64,000 nucleotides of DNA from Armatimonadota bacterium (GTDB lineage: Bacteria > Armatimonadota > Chthonomonadetes > Chthonomonadales > CAJBBX01). Where the stretch lies: positions 1 to 64,000 of the forward strand of contig JAPLCQ010000076.1 in NCBI GenBank assembly GCA_026392115.1, given 5' to 3'. How positions within the stretch are numbered: position 1 is the first letter of the stretch; the number at the start of each line of letters is the position of its first letter. The translations under genes and the position numbers were made by a program. Below are positions 17,783 through 25,232 of the stretch, piece by piece. The notes beneath the pieces were generated by a model, which saw only the letters and a program-made list of their open reading frames with translations, searched no databases and was not told the DNA's origin.

Positions 17783-18178
17783 CTAGCTCAGAGGCTCCCT
17801 GGCGTACGGACGCTCGAGGCCCGGGATCATCGGGAAGTGGCGGGTGTTCAGGGTCGCCAGCGACAAGCCGTGCTCAAGCGCCGTCGCGGCCACCATGGCG
17901 TCTGCAAGCCCGACGCCGTGCGATGGGCCGTAGCGCGCCTTGAGGAGGCCTGCCGAGCGCGCGATTTCGACCGTGACCGGCAGGACCACGAGCGCCTCGG
18001 TCAGCGCCTGCAAGGTCGCGATCTCAGCCGCGCCACGGGCGCCGGCGTAGAGCTCGGTTACCACGATGGCGGGAATGGCGGCGTAGCCTGCGTGGTCGAC
18101 GACAAACGCCACGGCCGCGGGAGTCCCGCGCAGGTAGTCGATCAGCACATCGCTGTCGAGCAGGAGTGACGGGTTCAC
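17783..18178 (-). CDS. vapC: VapC-type PIN-domain ribonuclease toxin
   Basis: A 131-aa type II toxin. The PIN acids are visible: Asp8 in LLLDSDVLIDYL, Glu43 in TELYAGA, the Asp of GLADAMVAATALEHG near residue 92, and a closing 'LATLNTRHF' strand near residue 108. It cleaves RNA (tRNA or rRNA in characterised VapCs) unless held by VapB. It overlaps the antitoxin gene by 4 nt (ATGA), so the two are co-translated. The last codons lie inside the 20-bp repeat shared with 18547-18566. Confidence 0.85.
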   Translation of the reverse strand: MNPSLLLDSDVLIDYLRGTPAAVAFVVDHAGYAAIPAIVVTELYAGARGAAEIATLQALTEALVVLPVTVEIARSAGLLKARYGPSHGVGLADAMVAATALEHGLSLATLNTRHFPMIPGLERPYAREPLS

Positions 18179-18417
18179 GGCCTGCGGTCCCGGTCAAACT
18201 CACGACGTAGCGCGTCGAAGTCGGGCAGGTCTGTTCGGTGCCGCCACAGACCGGCTGCGGCAAGCAGCGCGTCCCGGCTCTTGTCACGATCTCGGGTATC
18301 CAGGTAGAGGTCCACCGCCTCCCGGATCAGGGCGCTCTGGTTGGTCCCGGTCCGGCGAGCCTCTGCGGCCAACCGGTCCCGCTCACCCTCAGTCAAGTAC
18401 ACCTGTGTGCGCGTCAT
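18175..18417 (-). CDS. vapB: VapB-type ribbon-helix-helix antitoxin
   Basis: An 80-aa protein. The first ~45 residues form a ribbon-helix-helix DNA-binding domain (MTRTQVYLTEGERDRLAAEA, then 'TNQSALIREAVDLYL'). The acidic/aromatic C-terminus (WRHRTDLPDFDALRREFD) would wrap the toxin. The start at 18417 is the RHH start; the longer frame upstream runs through the operator. Likely autoregulated through the perfect inverted repeat 12 bp upstream. Confidence 0.88.
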   Translation of the reverse strand: MTRTQVYLTEGERDRLAAEARRTGTNQSALIREAVDLYLDTRDRDKSRDALLAAAGLWRHRTDLPDFDALRREFDRDRRP

Positions 18418-18428
18418 GGGCTTCTCCT

Positions 18429-18451
18429 GTGTATACTCTGGGAGTATACAC
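18429..18451 (-). promoter_or_regulatory. Perfect inverted-repeat operator of vapBC
   Basis: GTGTATACTC (18429-18438) and GAGTATACAC (18442-18451) are exact inverted arms with a 3-bp centre, 12 bp upstream of the antitoxin start. Its AT-rich TATAC cores stand out in this GC-rich DNA. RHH antitoxins bind such palindromes to repress their own operon, so this is the likely operator/promoter. Confidence 0.8.
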
Positions 18452-18468
18452 CGCCAACGCGGTGTCAC

Positions 18469-18495
18469 TGGCCCCGGGGTCCCTTCATGGCCGCA
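18469..18495 (+). repeat. 27-bp imperfect repeat upstream of the HEPN/MNT pair
   Basis: Matches 19303-19329, the coding sequence for the MNT C-terminus, at 25 of 27 positions. In the equivalent frame it reads LAPGSLHGR against LAPGPLHDR in the MNT protein. It is either the scar of an older MNT gene or one end of an imperfect duplication around the HEPN/MNT module. Confidence 0.5.
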
Positions 18496-18546
18496 GGACT
18501 CGACCTGGAACCCCGCACTCAAACCGAGTGTCCGGGCGGGGTCCTG

Positions 18547-18566
18547 GCTCAGAGGCTCCCTGGCGT
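18547..18566 (+). repeat. 20-bp direct repeat, right copy (VapBC cassette)
   Basis: Exact copy of 17786-17805; see the cassette entry. Confidence 0.75.
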
Positions 18567-18630
18567 GCCTGTCCGGGGCGGTTCGGTCTACAATGCTTGA
18601 GCGGCATGGGGCGCGCATGGAGGCGGGTTT

Positions 18631-19050
18631 ATGTCGGACACGAGCTACGACCAGTTCCAGTTGCGTAGAGACGAGGCGTTGCGCGCGTCGGCTCGGCTGC
18701 TGGAGGCCGTGGAACGGTGCGCCGACGGCGGCGACGACATGCTGCGCGATGCGCTGATCCAACGGTTCGAGTTCACCTTTGAGGCCACATGGAAGGCCAT
18801 CAAGTCCTACGTCGAGCACCTCGGCCTCGAGGCCGGTAGCCCGCGCCAGGCGATCCGCGCGCTCATCCCCGCCCGCCTTGCGGACGATGAGGACGAGTTG
18901 GACGCATGGTTCAACATGCTCGAGGACAGGAACCTGACCAGCCACACCTACATCGAGGCGCTGTCGGTGAGCGTGTCGGAGCGCGTGGCTCGGTCGCACG
19001 CGCCGCGGCTGTCTGCAATGGCCGAGCGCCTCGGCGCACTGGCATGGTGA
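18631..19050 (+). CDS. HEPN-like nucleotidyltransferase partner (HI0074 family)
   Basis: A 139-aa all-alpha protein of the 'nucleotidyltransferase substrate-binding' type. Recognisable stretches are RDALIQRFEFTFEATWKAIK and EDRNLTSHTY, the latter carrying the R-N-x-x-x-H-like HEPN signature. Such proteins pair with minimal nucleotidyltransferases as HEPN/MNT toxin-antitoxin modules. The start has GGAGGCGG at good spacing. Its stop overlaps the MNT start by 7 nt, so the two are coupled. Confidence 0.8.
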   Translation: MSDTSYDQFQLRRDEALRASARLLEAVERCADGGDDMLRDALIQRFEFTFEATWKAIKSYVEHLGLEAGSPRQAIRALIPARLADDEDELDAWFNMLEDRNLTSHTYIEALSVSVSERVARSHAPRLSAMAERLGALAW

Positions 19051-19373
19051 CCTGCGGTTCGGCAGACTTGGACCTGCGGCCCAAGGACCTCGACATCCTC
19101 CTGACGATCCTGGCGCGGTTCGGCGAGGTGGATGCCGCCATCCTCTTCGGCTCACGGGCCCAGGGCACGGCGCAGCGTGGATCTGACATCGACCTCGCCA
19201 TCAGTGCGCCCGGCATGAGCGCCACTCGCTGGTCGGAGCTGGTCGAGACGTTCGAGGAGTCATGTCTCCCCTGGCGGACCGACACCGTGCGGCTGGACCA
19301 CTTGGCCCCGGGGCCCCTTCATGACCGCATCACCGCCACCGGCGTCGCGTTGCCGCTGCACGGCTCGACGTAG
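19044..19373 (+). CDS. Minimal nucleotidyltransferase (MNT) antitoxin-type protein
   Basis: A 109-aa protein with the pol-beta nucleotidyltransferase signature ILFGSRAQGTAQRGSDIDLA (residues ~32-51), giving the G-S motif and both catalytic Asp residues. It is the partner of the overlapping HEPN-like protein; in studied pairs the MNT modifies or restrains the HEPN RNase toxin. The ATG at 19044 is the first in frame near the HEPN stop. The C-terminal codons 19303-19329 resemble the repeat at 18469-18495. Confidence 0.85.
   Translation: MVTCGSADLDLRPKDLDILLTILARFGEVDAAILFGSRAQGTAQRGSDIDLAISAPGMSATRWSELVETFEESCLPWRTDTVRLDHLAPGPLHDRITATGVALPLHGST
19303..19329 (+). repeat. 27-bp imperfect repeat inside the MNT gene
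   Basis: Partner of 18469-18495 (25/27 match). It lies in the MNT C-terminal coding region. Confidence 0.5.
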
Positions 19374-19501
19374 GAGACGACTGCCGTTGGGGAAGGGCTT
19401 GCGGGTAAGCTAGTCCCTCAGGCCCGGATTCACAGGGCCTCTGTGGTCTCGCCGCAATATCGCGTAGCGCTCAGCTGGTGCGAGCGGGAGTTGCCCAACC
19501 C

Positions 19502-20326
19502 ATGGGATTACGGTACACGCTGATAACTGCCGTGAGGCGGCTTGTGCCCCGCAAGCTGCTGGGCGATCTGACGCTCGCGTCCGCCACGGCGTTCGACATC
19601 GACCTGCTGCGGTTGGCCTACCGACAGCACGGGATCGATCCGGGCGCCAAGACCGTCGACGCCGCGGAAGACAGGTTCATCGAGCAGGAGCTGCCTCGCC
19701 TGCTCCCGCCGAACCCGGTGATCTTCGATGTCGGGGCCAATGTCGGCGAGTACTCTGCCCGCCTCCGGCGCGCGGTCCCGGCAGCCACGATCTACGCCAT
19801 CGAGCCCAACCCCCTGACGTTTGCCGCGCTTCAGGAGAAGGCCGAGCGGCTCGACGTGCGCGCCTTCTGTGTCGGCGTCGGCAGCGCGCCGGGCTCGGCC
19901 ACGCTCTACTCGCCATCGGATGAGCCGACGTCGGGACGTTCGACCGTTCTGCCGGGCGTCCTGATCGCCGCGGATCCGAAGTGCGTTACAAACAGCGTCA
20001 CCATACAACTGACGACGCTGGATGCATTATGCGCCGAGATCAACATCGACCGAATCGATTTCCTCAAGATGGATATCGAAGGCTTTGAGCTCGACGCCCT
20101 CAAGGGCGCGTCAAGGCTGCTGGCCGATGGACGCATCGGCGTCATCCAGTTTGAGTTCAACGTGATGAACATAGACAGCAAGGCCTTCCTCAGGGATTTC
20201 TATACGATCCTCGATGGATGGTCGTTCTATCGGCTCCGGCGCGGCGGGATGATGCGTCTCGGGAACTACACCACCCGAAACGAGATCTTCGCCTACCAGA
20301 ACATCGTCGCGGTCAGGCGGCGGTAG
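19502..20326 (+). CDS. FkbM-family SAM-dependent methyltransferase
   Basis: A 274-aa protein. SAM-binding motif I DVGANVGEYSARLRRAVP lies near residue 75, 'YAIEPNP' near 97, and the family-typical 'DFLKMDIEGFELDALKGA' near residue 185. FkbM proteins O-methylate sugars or other small acceptors, often in polysaccharide or natural-product pathways; the acceptor here is unknown. ATG 19502 is preferred to GTG 19478, which adds only eight weak residues. Not obviously in an operon. Confidence 0.85.
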   Translation: MGLRYTLITAVRRLVPRKLLGDLTLASATAFDIDLLRLAYRQHGIDPGAKTVDAAEDRFIEQELPRLLPPNPVIFDVGANVGEYSARLRRAVPAATIYAIEPNPLTFAALQEKAERLDVRAFCVGVGSAPGSATLYSPSDEPTSGRSTVLPGVLIAADPKCVTNSVTIQLTTLDALCAEINIDRIDFLKMDIEGFELDALKGASRLLADGRIGVIQFEFNVMNIDSKAFLRDFYTILDGWSFYRLRRGGMMRLGNYTTRNEIFAYQNIVAVRRR

Positions 20327-20421
20327 TCCGCGCCGCCGACGCGGAGCTGCTATATCCTATTGCGGCGGCCGTGGCGCGCATCGGACGGCGCACCGGCGCC
20401 GACAGCTTGCGGAGGTAGGGG

Positions 20422-22248
20422 ATGGTCCATGACGCGGTCGCCGTTGTCGATTTCGGCGGGCAGTACGCCCATCTGATCGCCACGAAGGTGCGCAAGCACC
20501 GGGTCCTGGCCGAGATCAGGCAGCCCGAGGACCCGATCGAAGCGTTCGCGCCATACAAGGGGATCATCCTCTCGGGCAGCCCGTCGCTGTCGGCCTTCGG
20601 CGAGGATTCGGCCTACAACAAGGGTATCTACGACCTCGACGTTCCCATCCTGGGCTTCTGCTTCGGGCACCAGGAGATCGCCAAGCGCTACGGCGGCAAG
20701 GTGAGCCACGGCCGGCAGGAGTGGGGCCGGGCCGATCTGCACATCACCCGCGAGCACGCGCTCTTCGCGGGCCTCGAGCCCGTCGAGCAGGTCTGGATGA
20801 GCCACTTCGACTCGGTAGACGAGATCGGCCCCGAGTTCGTCGAGCTTGCCTCCTCGGTTCTCGGCGCGAACGGCGTCCCGCACCGGTACGCCGCCATCGC
20901 CTCCGATTCGCTCAGGCGGTACGGCTTCCAGTACCACCCCGAGGTGGACGACACGGTGCACGGCGACGAGATGATCGGCAACTTCGTGCTGGGCATCTGC
21001 GGGTGCCGGCCTTCGTGGACCATGGAGCGCTACCTCGACGAGCAGGTCGACCGCGTTCGCAGGCAGGTGGACGGCCGGTCCGTCTTCCTTCTGGCCTCCG
21101 GCGGCGTCGACTCGACGGTGGCCGCCTACCTCTTCCGCCGCGCCCTCGCCCCAGAGCAGCTCCACCTGCTGCACATCGACAACGGGCTCATGCGCAAGGA
21201 CGAGAGCGCCGAGGTCGTCCGGATGCTGGCCGGACTGGGGATCGGCGAGAACCTGCACTTCGTGGACGCCGGCGACGACTTCCTGGCCGCGCTGGAGGGG
21301 CTCGTGGAGCCGGAGCGGAAGCGCAAGGCCATCGGCAACACCTTCATCCAGGTCTTCGACCGAGAGGCGCGCCGCCTGCACCTGGAGAGCCACCTCCTGG
21401 GCCAGGGCACCATCTACCCAGATACCATCGAGACCGGCGGCACCAAGCGGGCCGACACCATCAAGACCCACCACAACCGCGTGCCGATCATCGAGGCGAT
21501 GATCGCGGCGGGCAAGGTGGTCGAACCCCTGGTCGACCTCTACAAGGTCGAGGTCCGCGACCTGGGCGAGAAGCTGGGCGTCCCGGCCGACCTGATCGGG
21601 CGGCATCCCTTCCCCGGTCCGGGCCTCGGCGTGCGCCTCCTCTGCTCCGACGGGGCGCCGGCCCTCGATGGCGAGGCGCTGGGTGCGGTGCAGTCCCAGA
21701 TCGATCCGTTGCTGGAGCAGTACCGGCTCAAGGGCCGTGTGCTGCCGCTGAAGTCGGTGGGCGTCAAGGCCGACCTGCGCTCCTACGAAAGCCCGGTCCT
21801 GCTGCACGGCGAGGCGGACTGGGACACGCTGGAGGAGGCCGCGGGGACGCTCTTCAAGTCGGTGTCCGGCATCAACCGGTGCATATGGAGCCTGGCGGGC
21901 CCGCTTCCGGAGCGCTACGAGGTGGTGGCCGCATCGGTGTCGCGCAGCCGTCTGGACCTCCTCCGCGAGGTCGACGCCATCGTGACCGAGGGCCTCCTCC
22001 GGCATGGCCTCTACGGCGAGGTCTGGCAGTGCCCCGTGGTGCTGGCGCCGCTGAAGGTGGATGGCCGGGGCGTCGAGTGCTGCATCCTGCGGCCCATCCG
22101 CACCGAACGGGGCATGACCGCCTCCCCCGCCCGCCTGCCGAAGGCGATGCTCGCCGAGGCCGCCGAGGCCATCCTGGCGTTCCCGGCCATCGGGCTCGTG
22201 GCCTATGACGTGACCAGCAAGCCGCCGGGCACCATCGAATGGGAGTAG
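20422..22248 (+). CDS. guaA: GMP synthase (glutamine-hydrolysing), long form
   Basis: Converts XMP to GMP using glutamine and ATP. The class-I amidotransferase domain has its triad Cys80 (GFCFGHQ, where GxCYGxQ is usual), His172 and Glu174 (YHPEVDD). The PP-loop SGGVDST is at residues 226-232. A TGGTKRADTIKTHHN segment, the HPFPGPGLGVRLL motif and the C-terminal dimerisation domain ending TSKPPGTIEWE follow. At 608 aa it is ~85-90 residues longer than the common 510-525-aa bacterial enzyme. The extra length lies between the PP-ATPase and the C-terminus, recalling the long eukaryotic-type arrangement. GGAGGT lies 5-10 nt before the ATG. Confidence 0.93.
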   Translation: MVHDAVAVVDFGGQYAHLIATKVRKHRVLAEIRQPEDPIEAFAPYKGIILSGSPSLSAFGEDSAYNKGIYDLDVPILGFCFGHQEIAKRYGGKVSHGRQEWGRADLHITREHALFAGLEPVEQVWMSHFDSVDEIGPEFVELASSVLGANGVPHRYAAIASDSLRRYGFQYHPEVDDTVHGDEMIGNFVLGICGCRPSWTMERYLDEQVDRVRRQVDGRSVFLLASGGVDSTVAAYLFRRALAPEQLHLLHIDNGLMRKDESAEVVRMLAGLGIGENLHFVDAGDDFLAALEGLVEPERKRKAIGNTFIQVFDREARRLHLESHLLGQGTIYPDTIETGGTKRADTIKTHHNRVPIIEAMIAAGKVVEPLVDLYKVEVRDLGEKLGVPADLIGRHPFPGPGLGVRLLCSDGAPALDGEALGAVQSQIDPLLEQYRLKGRVLPLKSVGVKADLRSYESPVLLHGEADWDTLEEAAGTLFKSVSGINRCIWSLAGPLPERYEVVAASVSRSRLDLLREVDAIVTEGLLRHGLYGEVWQCPVVLAPLKVDGRGVECCILRPIRTERGMTASPARLPKAMLAEAAEAILAFPAIGLVAYDVTSKPPGTIEWE

Positions 22249-22342
22249 CGCCTGCCCATTCGGCGCCCGATGCGGTCATTGCCCGGCATATGACGTACCA
22301 TTGAATGGCGCCGATCAGAGCCGAGAGGAAGGGAGACGCACC

Positions 22343-22465
22343 ATGGGAGACAAGGGCGGGAAGAAAGATAAGGACAAGAGCGAGAAGCAGAAGGCGACGA
22401 AGCAGGTCGCCGACAACAAGGCCAAAGAGGACAGGAAGCCGAAGCCGGCGCCGCCCGGCAAGTAG
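22343..22465 (+). CDS. 40-residue Lys-rich small protein
   Basis: The frame starts [20 protein letters not shown], continues Lys/Ala-rich and ends PAPPGK. It is strongly basic, lacks hydrophobic residues and is probably disordered. AAGGGAG lies about 7 nt before the ATG. Similar tiny MGDKG...KKDK proteins occur widely in bacteria without known function. It lies between guaA and mgsA on the same strand. Confidence 0.65.
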   Translation: MGDKGGKKDKDKSEKQKATKQVADNKAKEDRKPKPAPPGK

Positions 22466-22497
22466 CAGGCCGTACGCAGGGCGCCGCGAGGCCGTGG

Positions 22498-23004
22498 GTG
22501 GCGGCGCCCGCGCCAAAGGAGCCCGACATACCGACGCCAGACGCGAGCACCGTGGCGGCGAGCAAGCGCATCGCGCTGATCGCCCACGACAACATGAAGC
22601 CGGAGCTCATCGAGTGGGTGCGCACCCACCGCTCGGCGTTGGCGCAGCACGACCTCACCGCCACGGGCACCACCGGCAGGCTGCTTGAGGAGGCGCTGGG
22701 CCTCCCCGTGACCAGGCTCCAGAGCGGCCCGCTCGGCGGCGACCTGCAGATCGGCGCGCGCATCGCCGAGGGCGCCATAGACCTGGTGATCTTCTTCTGG
22801 GACCCGCTGGAAGCGCAACCCCACGACCCCGACGTGAAGGCCCTCCTGCGCATCGCGGCGGTCTGGAACGTCCCCGTGGCCTGCAACCTCGCAACCGCCG
22901 ACTACCTCGTCTCGTCGCCGCTCATGGCCTCGGCCCATCCGCGCATCTTGCCGGACTACGAGGCGCACCGGAACCGGCTGGTCGGCTCCCCGATCGCGCC
23001 GTAG
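22498..23004 (+). CDS. mgsA: Methylglyoxal synthase
   Basis: Converts dihydroxyacetone phosphate to methylglyoxal plus phosphate, a bypass of lower glycolysis. Recognisable are '[13 protein letters not shown]', the phosphate-binding [22 protein letters not shown], and [20 protein letters not shown] with the catalytic Asp. Length is 168 aa with a GTG start at 22498; an alternative GTG at 22552 would trim a variable N-terminal stretch. The following direct-repeat copy begins 27 bp after the stop. Confidence 0.93.
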   Translation: MAAPAPKEPDIPTPDASTVAASKRIALIAHDNMKPELIEWVRTHRSALAQHDLTATGTTGRLLEEALGLPVTRLQSGPLGGDLQIGARIAEGAIDLVIFFWDPLEAQPHDPDVKALLRIAAVWNVPVACNLATADYLVSSPLMASAHPRILPDYEAHRNRLVGSPIAP

Positions 23005-23031
23005 CGGCAGTGCCGCCCCCCGCCCCTATCA

Positions 23032-23073
23032 GCAGGTATCCCCGCCCCCGCCGCCGAACCTGAGGGGTGAACC
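23032..23073 (+). repeat. 42-bp direct repeat, left copy
   Basis: Identical to 23900-23941; begins GCAGGTATCCCC and ends GAGGGGTGAACC. Confidence 0.9.
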
Positions 23074-23084
23074 GCACAAACAGA

Positions 23085-23112
23085 AGCGCCCCCACCCGAA
23101 GGTGGGGGCGCT
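23085..23112 (+). terminator. Perfect 12-bp hairpin with CGAA tetraloop
   Basis: Arms 23085-23096 and 23101-23112 pair exactly around CGAA. It lies just inside the left end of the NYN cassette and would end transcripts from mgsA. A weaker 8-bp hairpin follows at 23117-23135. Confidence 0.7.
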
Positions 23113-23116
23113 GGGT

Positions 23117-23135
23117 CCGAAGATGCTATCTTCGG
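23117..23135 (+). other. 8-bp perfect hairpin
   Basis: CCGAAGAT (23117-23124) pairs with ATCTTCGG (23128-23135) around GCT, directly after the larger hairpin. It may be part of the terminator or of the NYN promoter region. Confidence 0.4.
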
Positions 23136-23207
23136 CGGTGTTGCTCGCATTATAGCGCACAGTCCACGAGGCGTCAACAGGGCGGCGGTCCGGAGCGAGG
23201 TGATCTA

Positions 23208-23843
23208 GTGGCGCAGGCTAGTCGCGGCATGGCAGTAGAGCGGGTGGCAGCATATATTGACGGTTTCAACTTGTACTTCGGCATGAGATCGTGCGGCTGG
23301 CGCCGCTACTACTGGCTCGACCCAACCAAGCTGGTCAGCCATATAGCACGTGCGGGAAGTCAGATTGTGCGCACGGTCTACTGCACGGCACGCATCAGCC
23401 GGCCTGAGGACAAACGTAGACGGCAACTGACCTACCTCGAGGCCCTCGAGTCATTGCCTGCCTGTGAGGTGCTCTATGGAAAGTACCAGGAGGAGCCGGC
23501 TCGATGCCGGACCTGCGGCGCGGAATGGACGGTGCCTAAGGAGAAGATGACCGACGCGCAACTCGTGGCATGCATTGTCAGTGATGCATTCCTTAATATC
23601 TACGATACAGCACTGGTTATATCGGCCGATGCTGACCTGGTGCCGGCCGTTCGCGCAGTGCAGGCCAACTTCGCGGCCAAGCAGATCGTGGCTGTCATGC
23701 CTCCAGGCCGAAAGTGCCAAGAGCTTCAGAACATTTGCTCGCAAACCAAACAGATCTGGGAAGACGCCTTGAAGACGAGTCAGCTCCCAGATGTGGTCCA
23801 CGGCTCTACCCATAGGTGGCAGCGGCCTCCTGAGTGGTCATAG
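23208..23843 (+). CDS. NYN-domain (PIN-like) RNase family protein
   Basis: A ~211-aa protein. The NYN fold is recognised from AAYIDGFNLYFG (first acidic site), then 'KEKMTDAQLVACIVSDAF' and 'TALVISADADLVPAVRAV' with the further catalytic Asp residues. A CRTCG pair in the middle may help bind a metal. NYN proteins are predicted RNases; some act in RNA processing and some in defence. GTG 23208 is chosen because AGGTGA precedes it; ATG 23229 is the alternative. The gene is clearly less GC-rich than its neighbours and lies alone between exact 42-bp repeats, so it looks acquired. Confidence 0.8.
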   Translation: MAQASRGMAVERVAAYIDGFNLYFGMRSCGWRRYYWLDPTKLVSHIARAGSQIVRTVYCTARISRPEDKRRRQLTYLEALESLPACEVLYGKYQEEPARCRTCGAEWTVPKEKMTDAQLVACIVSDAFLNIYDTALVISADADLVPAVRAVQANFAAKQIVAVMPPGRKCQELQNICSQTKQIWEDALKTSQLPDVVHGSTHRWQRPPEWS

Positions 23844-23899
23844 GCACGGCATCGTCGACGCCCGGTGGCAGAGCTACGTAGCCGCTGCGCTGACCCGTG

Positions 23900-23941
23900 G
23901 CAGGTATCCCCGCCCCCGCCGCCGAACCTGAGGGGTGAACC
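23900..23941 (+). repeat. 42-bp direct repeat, right copy
   Basis: Identical to 23032-23073. It directly precedes the URO-D-like gene, ending 22 bp before its ATG. Confidence 0.9.
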
Positions 23942-23963
23942 CGACCGAACCAGGAGCGCCGCC

Positions 23964-25232
23964 ATGGCATCGCCCAACGTAACCGTGAACCCCGAGGACC
24001 TCCGCATCCTCCGTGAGCTGGCCCGCCGCAAGCTGGACGCCGCGGCGCACCCCGACAACGCGGCCCGGCGCGCGCTCTGGCTGGCCCACGACGCCGGCCG
24101 GGGCGAGCGTCCGCTGGTGCTCGCCGAGTCGCATGTCTCCTTCGCCGACCTGCCCGCGTCGCAGACCCAGTGCACCGAGCAGTGGGCTCGCGACCTGGAG
24201 TCGGGGCTCCGGTTCGACCTCTGGCAGTTCGAGGTGATGAAGGACGACCACGTGCTGGAGCCGTGGGTCAATACCGGCTGGCGCGTCTCGACCACGGACT
24301 ACGGCGTGCAGACCAAGACGACGTGGGCCGACCGGGTGAGCGGCAACGTGAGCAGCCGCCACTGGGACCCGCCTCTCACCGACCTGCCCCGCGACCTGGA
24401 CCTGCTCAAGCCCCGCAGCTTCAGCGTCGACCGCGAGGCCTCGCTGGCCTGGTGCGACCATCTGGCCGAGGTCTTCGACGGCACGCTGGGCGTGCGCATC
24501 CGCGGCGGTTTCTGGTGGACCACGGGCCTCACGTGGAGCGCCATCGACCTGATCGGCCTGGAGCCGTTCATGCTCGCCATGGCCATCGACGGCGAGAGCA
24601 TCCACCGGCTCATGGCCTTCCTCAGCGAGGACCTGATGGAGTACACGAGCTGGCTCGAGGCCGAGGGGCTCTTCACGCTTAACAACGAGAACGACTACAT
24701 CGGCTCCGGCAGCATGGGCTATACGGCGTCGCTGCCCACCGAGGGATACACGGCCGACGCGCCCGCCCGCCCGTGCGACCTCTGGACGCTCTGCGAGTCG
24801 CAGGAGACCGTCTCCGTGAGCCCGTCCATGTTCGAGGAGTTCGTCTTCCAGTACCAGAGGCCCGTTGCCGAGCGGTTCGGCGCCTGCTACTACGGATGCT
24901 GCGAGCCGGTGAACAACCGCTGGCACGTCATCAAGAAGCTGAAGAACCTGCGCCGCGTCTCAGTCTCGCCATGGTGCCACGAGACGTTCATGGCCGAGGC
25001 GCTGGGTCGGGGGATCGCCTTCTCGCGGAAGCCCAACCCGGCCCTGGTCAGCACCGAGCGCTGGGACGAGGAGGCCATCGTGGAGGACCTGCGCGCCACG
25101 CTTCATGCGGCGGCGGGGTGCAGCCTGGAGGTCATCATGAAGGACGTCCACACGCTGGCCGGCGAGCCCATGCGCCTGGCCCGATGGGTCGAGCTGGCCA
25201 AGCAGGGCATCGACCGCTGGTGGGCTCGATGA
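23964..25232 (+). CDS. Uroporphyrinogen-decarboxylase-superfamily protein (methyltransferase-like)
   Basis: A 422-aa protein of the URO-D superfamily, which includes MtaA/CmuA-type corrinoid methyltransferases. In genomes rich in sugar catabolism these are common and mostly uncharacterised. Recognisable parts are the N-terminal 'LDLLKPRSFSVDREASLAW' stretch, the barrel segment 'YYGCCEPVNNRW' near residue 310 (likely metal-binding Cys/His region) and 'VSVSPWCHETFMAEALG'. ATG 23964 has AGGAG upstream and replaces a longer frame that runs through the 42-bp repeat. Its stop overlaps the next gene (ATGA), so the two are co-translated. Confidence 0.7.
   Translation: MASPNVTVNPEDLRILRELARRKLDAAAHPDNAARRALWLAHDAGRGERPLVLAESHVSFADLPASQTQCTEQWARDLESGLRFDLWQFEVMKDDHVLEPWVNTGWRVSTTDYGVQTKTTWADRVSGNVSSRHWDPPLTDLPRDLDLLKPRSFSVDREASLAWCDHLAEVFDGTLGVRIRGGFWWTTGLTWSAIDLIGLEPFMLAMAIDGESIHRLMAFLSEDLMEYTSWLEAEGLFTLNNENDYIGSGSMGYTASLPTEGYTADAPARPCDLWTLCESQETVSVSPSMFEEFVFQYQRPVAERFGACYYGCCEPVNNRWHVIKKLKNLRRVSVSPWCHETFMAEALGRGIAFSRKPNPALVSTERWDEEAIVEDLRATLHAAAGCSLEVIMKDVHTLAGEPMRLARWVELAKQGIDRWWAR

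Larger units (their letters stand above)
17786..18566 (-). mobile_element. VapBC cassette bracketed by a 20-bp direct repeat
   Basis: GCTCAGAGGCTCCCTGGCGT occurs exactly at 17786-17805 and 18547-18566. The left copy abuts the vapC stop codon (17783-17785) on its inner side and encodes the last residues REPLS. The right copy lies upstream of the operator. Everything between is the TA module plus a 27-bp MNT-like scrap. Read as an insertion with target duplication; alternatively, the right copy is the tail of a lost second vapC. Confidence 0.5.
23032..23941 (+). mobile_element. NYN-gene cassette bracketed by a 42-bp direct repeat
   Basis: An exact 42-bp sequence occurs at 23032-23073 and 23900-23941. 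Between them lie two hairpins and a single NYN-domain gene of visibly lower GC. The right copy is the 5' leader of the URO-D-like gene. Deleting the insert and one copy leaves a 91-bp mgsA-to-URO-D spacer. Weak similarity continues for ~20 bp beyond both copies, so an old leader duplication is the alternative. Confidence 0.55.

Noticed and set aside
16277-18169. 630-codon plus-strand frame over the oxidoreductase and vapC
   Set aside because: Opposite strand holds a Tat signal, Rossmann motifs and PIN acids; the plus frame has none.
24773-25228. Longer start (24773) for the GH99-like gene
   Set aside because: That stretch is a shadow of the URO-D-like gene; a signal peptide starts at ATG 25229, which overlaps the upstream stop as ATGA.
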